Source: Streptomyces sp. JH34
Lineage (GTDB): Bacteria; Actinomycetota; Actinomycetes; Streptomycetales; Streptomycetaceae
Direction of reading: 5' to 3'
DNA: 64,000 nt
NCBI RefSeq assembly: GCF_029428875.1
Contig: NZ_JAJSOO010000001.1
Location: 3,410,001 to 3,474,000 of the forward strand
Under the pieces are notes generated by a model. That model ran no database searches. It was not told the DNA's origin and saw only the letters and a list, made by a program, of their open reading frames with translations. Below are positions 62,701 to 64,000 of this stretch, one piece after another; positions within the stretch are counted from its first letter, which is position 1, and each line of letters begins with the position of its first letter. Position numbers and translations under genes: made by a program.

Positions 62701-63655
62701 GTTGAAGATCCAGCTACGCCCCAAGGCCCGCCAGGCCCTCTCCAAGGCCGCCGCGGCCACCGCGGGGCCCTCGGGCGAGTCCATCGAGCGTTCGGGCCTC
62801 ACCGACTGGACGATCGGCACCCTGGACCGGGTCTTCGAGACCCGGAGGGCCGGCCAGCCCGTGAAGGCGTACCCGGCGCTCGTCGACCAGGGCGCGACCG
62901 TCGCCGTACGGCTCTTCGACACGGAGGCCGAACAGCAGCAGCAGATGTGGCGCGGGACCCGCAGGCTGATCCTGCTGAACATCCCGGTGAATCCGGCCAA
63001 GTTCGCCTCGGACAAGCTCACCAACCAGCAGAAGCTGGCCCTGTCCCGCAATCCGCACGGCTCCATCCAGGCGCTGTTCGACGACTGCGCGACGGCGGCG
63101 GCCGACAGGCTGATCGCCGCGCACGGCGGCCCGGCCTGGGACGAGGCGTCGTTCCGGAAGCTGTACGACAAGGTGCGCGCCGACCTCGTGGACCTCACCG
63201 TCCGCACGATCGGCCAGGTGCAGCAGATCCTGGCGGCCTGGCAGGCCTGTGAGCGCCGGCTGAAGTCGACGAACAGCCTGGTCCTGATCAACAACGTCAC
63301 CGACGTGCGGGACCACCTGGCCCGACTCGTCCCGGCCGGGTTCGTCACGGCGACCGGGCTGCCCAGACTGCCCGACCTGATGCGCTATCTCGTCGCCGAG
63401 GACCGCCGGCTCCAGCAGATGCCGACGAACGTCCAGCGCGACACCACGCGCATGGAGAAGGTCCACGAGATGCAGGACGAGTACGCCTGGCTGCTCGAAC
63501 AGCTCCCGCAGGGGCGGCCCGTGCCCCAGGCGGTGCTGGACATCCGCTGGATGATCGAGGAACTGCGCGTGAGCTACTTCGCGCACGCGCTGGGCACCGC
63601 GCAGCCCGTCTCGGACAAGCGGATCGTGAAGGCGATCGACGCGGCGGCGCCGTGA
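59708..63655 (+). CDS. hrpA: ATP-dependent RNA helicase HrpA
   Basis: 1,315 residues, close to E. coli HrpA (1,300). Walker A '[20 protein letters not shown]' (about 97), DEAH box '[20 protein letters not shown]', '[20 protein letters not shown]', motif VI '[12 protein letters not shown]', then winged-helix, ratchet and OB regions and the long C-terminal domain special to bacterial HrpA (former DUF3418). DEAH/RHA helicase acting on mRNA or stalled ribosomes. Monocistronic; weak ribosome site before ATG 59708. Followed by tRNA-Asp. Confidence 0.95.
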   Translation: [1315 protein letters not shown]

Positions 63656-63771
63656 ACGGACCCCCCGTGAAGGCGTGACGGGAACCGCACTGTGAGTGAG
63701 TTCGACCTGGCCGCCGGACCTCCTGTACAGTCTTGCTTCGCAGCAGGCCGCAAGGCAGGCAGCGAAAACCT

Positions 63772-63846
63772 GGTCCTGTGGAGCAGTTTGGAGTGCTCGC
63801 CACCCTGTCAAGGTGGAGGCCGCGGGTTCAAATCCCGTCAGGACCG
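63772..63846 (+). tRNA. tRNA-Asp (GTC), copy 2
   Basis: 75 nt identical to the copy at 57551-57625 over the whole gene, about 6.2 kb away; flanking bases differ after the first few. Confidence 0.95.
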
Positions 63847-63853
63847 CAGTAGA

Positions 63854-63886
63854 CGAAAGCCCGGATCCTCTGGATCCGGGCTTTCG
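63854..63886 (+). terminator. tRNA-Asp terminator
   Basis: CGAAAGCCCGGATCC (63854-63868), TCT, GGATCCGGGCTTTCG (63872-63886): perfect 15-bp stem 7 bases past the tRNA. Confidence 0.92.
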
Positions 63887-63989
63887 CGCGTCTTGACGCC
63901 GCGCTCCCTGCGCGGGTAACTCCGTAGGACGGAGTCCGCACCCGTTTCCCTCGACGCGGGGCGGCCGGGTCCACCGGGAGGCCGCACGC

Positions 63990-64000
63990 ATGTCTGCGCC
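63990..64000 (+). CDS. Possible start of a gene running off the window
   Basis: ATG at 63990 has GGGAGG at a fitting distance and a G/C-rich gap of 100 bases after the tRNA-Asp terminator. Only three codons (M, S, A) are visible, so nothing can be said about the product. Confidence 0.3.

Overview
The window is chromosomal DNA of a Streptomyces or very close relative. It is very GC-rich with strong G/C third-position bias. It contains a 16S-23S-5S operon without spacer tRNAs, an LAXTG-type sortase substrate, SpoIIE-like phosphatases with RsbW-like ATPase domains, a TipAL-like MerR regulator, an NsdA-like TPR regulator and a ydaO (c-di-AMP) riboswitch ahead of a LytM peptidase. From memory the gene order matches the Streptomyces coelicolor SCO4092-SCO4131 neighbourhood (hrpA, DEAD-box helicase, trmB, the SCO4121/SCO4122 MFS/MarR pair). 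That correspondence was not checked by search. I see no transposase, integrase, prophage or CRISPR array; this looks like core chromosome.

Layout. 1-1924: end of a polysaccharide-lyase-like gene, an aldo/keto reductase and a DUF402 protein. 1925-9593: one rightward operon with the parts list of a reduced type IV secretion machine: a small two-helix membrane protein, a VirB8-like protein, a VirB6/TrbL-like polytopic protein, an SCO6880-family (PrgI-like) protein, a VirB4-like ATPase, and a VirD4-like protein whose Walker A position is degenerate. No relaxase, lytic transglycosylase or obvious substrate lies next to it. 9600-12200: a GNAT acetyltransferase, a sortase-anchored coiled-coil protein and a composite pseudogene. 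12169-17900: a leftward rRNA operon with its terminator, promoters and an upstream 22-bp perfect palindrome.

18000-31800 is regulatory. It holds a divergent MarR/MFS efflux pair, a PAS-PP2C-ATPase phosphatase, an NDH-2 dehydrogenase divergent from a TetR regulator, an ECF-like sigma factor fused to a zinc finger, membrane helices and an extracytoplasmic domain, an asparagine-synthase-like protein, and an NsdA-like TPR regulator. 31900-44500 holds L-2-hydroxyglutarate oxidase, TrmB, a PrsW protease, an aldo/keto reductase, a riboswitch-controlled M23 peptidase, a second PP2C phosphatase, a TipAL-like regulator, initiator tRNA, a berberine-bridge-type FAD oxidase, two very small genes and a sugar-binding lipoprotein without adjacent permeases.

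44800-64000 holds a divergent MFS/MarR pair, a WYL regulator divergent from a VOC protein, small membrane and zinc-ribbon proteins, tRNA-Lys, an APC permease, a DEAD-box helicase with tandemly repeated RGG-like tail, a metallopeptidase-CrcB-CrcB operon, a calcineurin-like phosphoesterase, a tRNA Glu-Asp-Phe cluster, a CcdA-like/DsbA-like thiol pair, HrpA and a second identical tRNA-Asp.

The most interesting item is the chromosomal type IV secretion-like operon at 2.3-9.6 kb. Next are the fused sigma/anti-sigma protein, the degenerate asparagine-synthase-like enzyme with a tiny downstream reading frame, the rRNA-upstream palindrome and a gene-free stretch with three strong hairpins at 29.8-30.0 kb. 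Coordinates of RNA ends and several start codons are estimates from reading the sequence.
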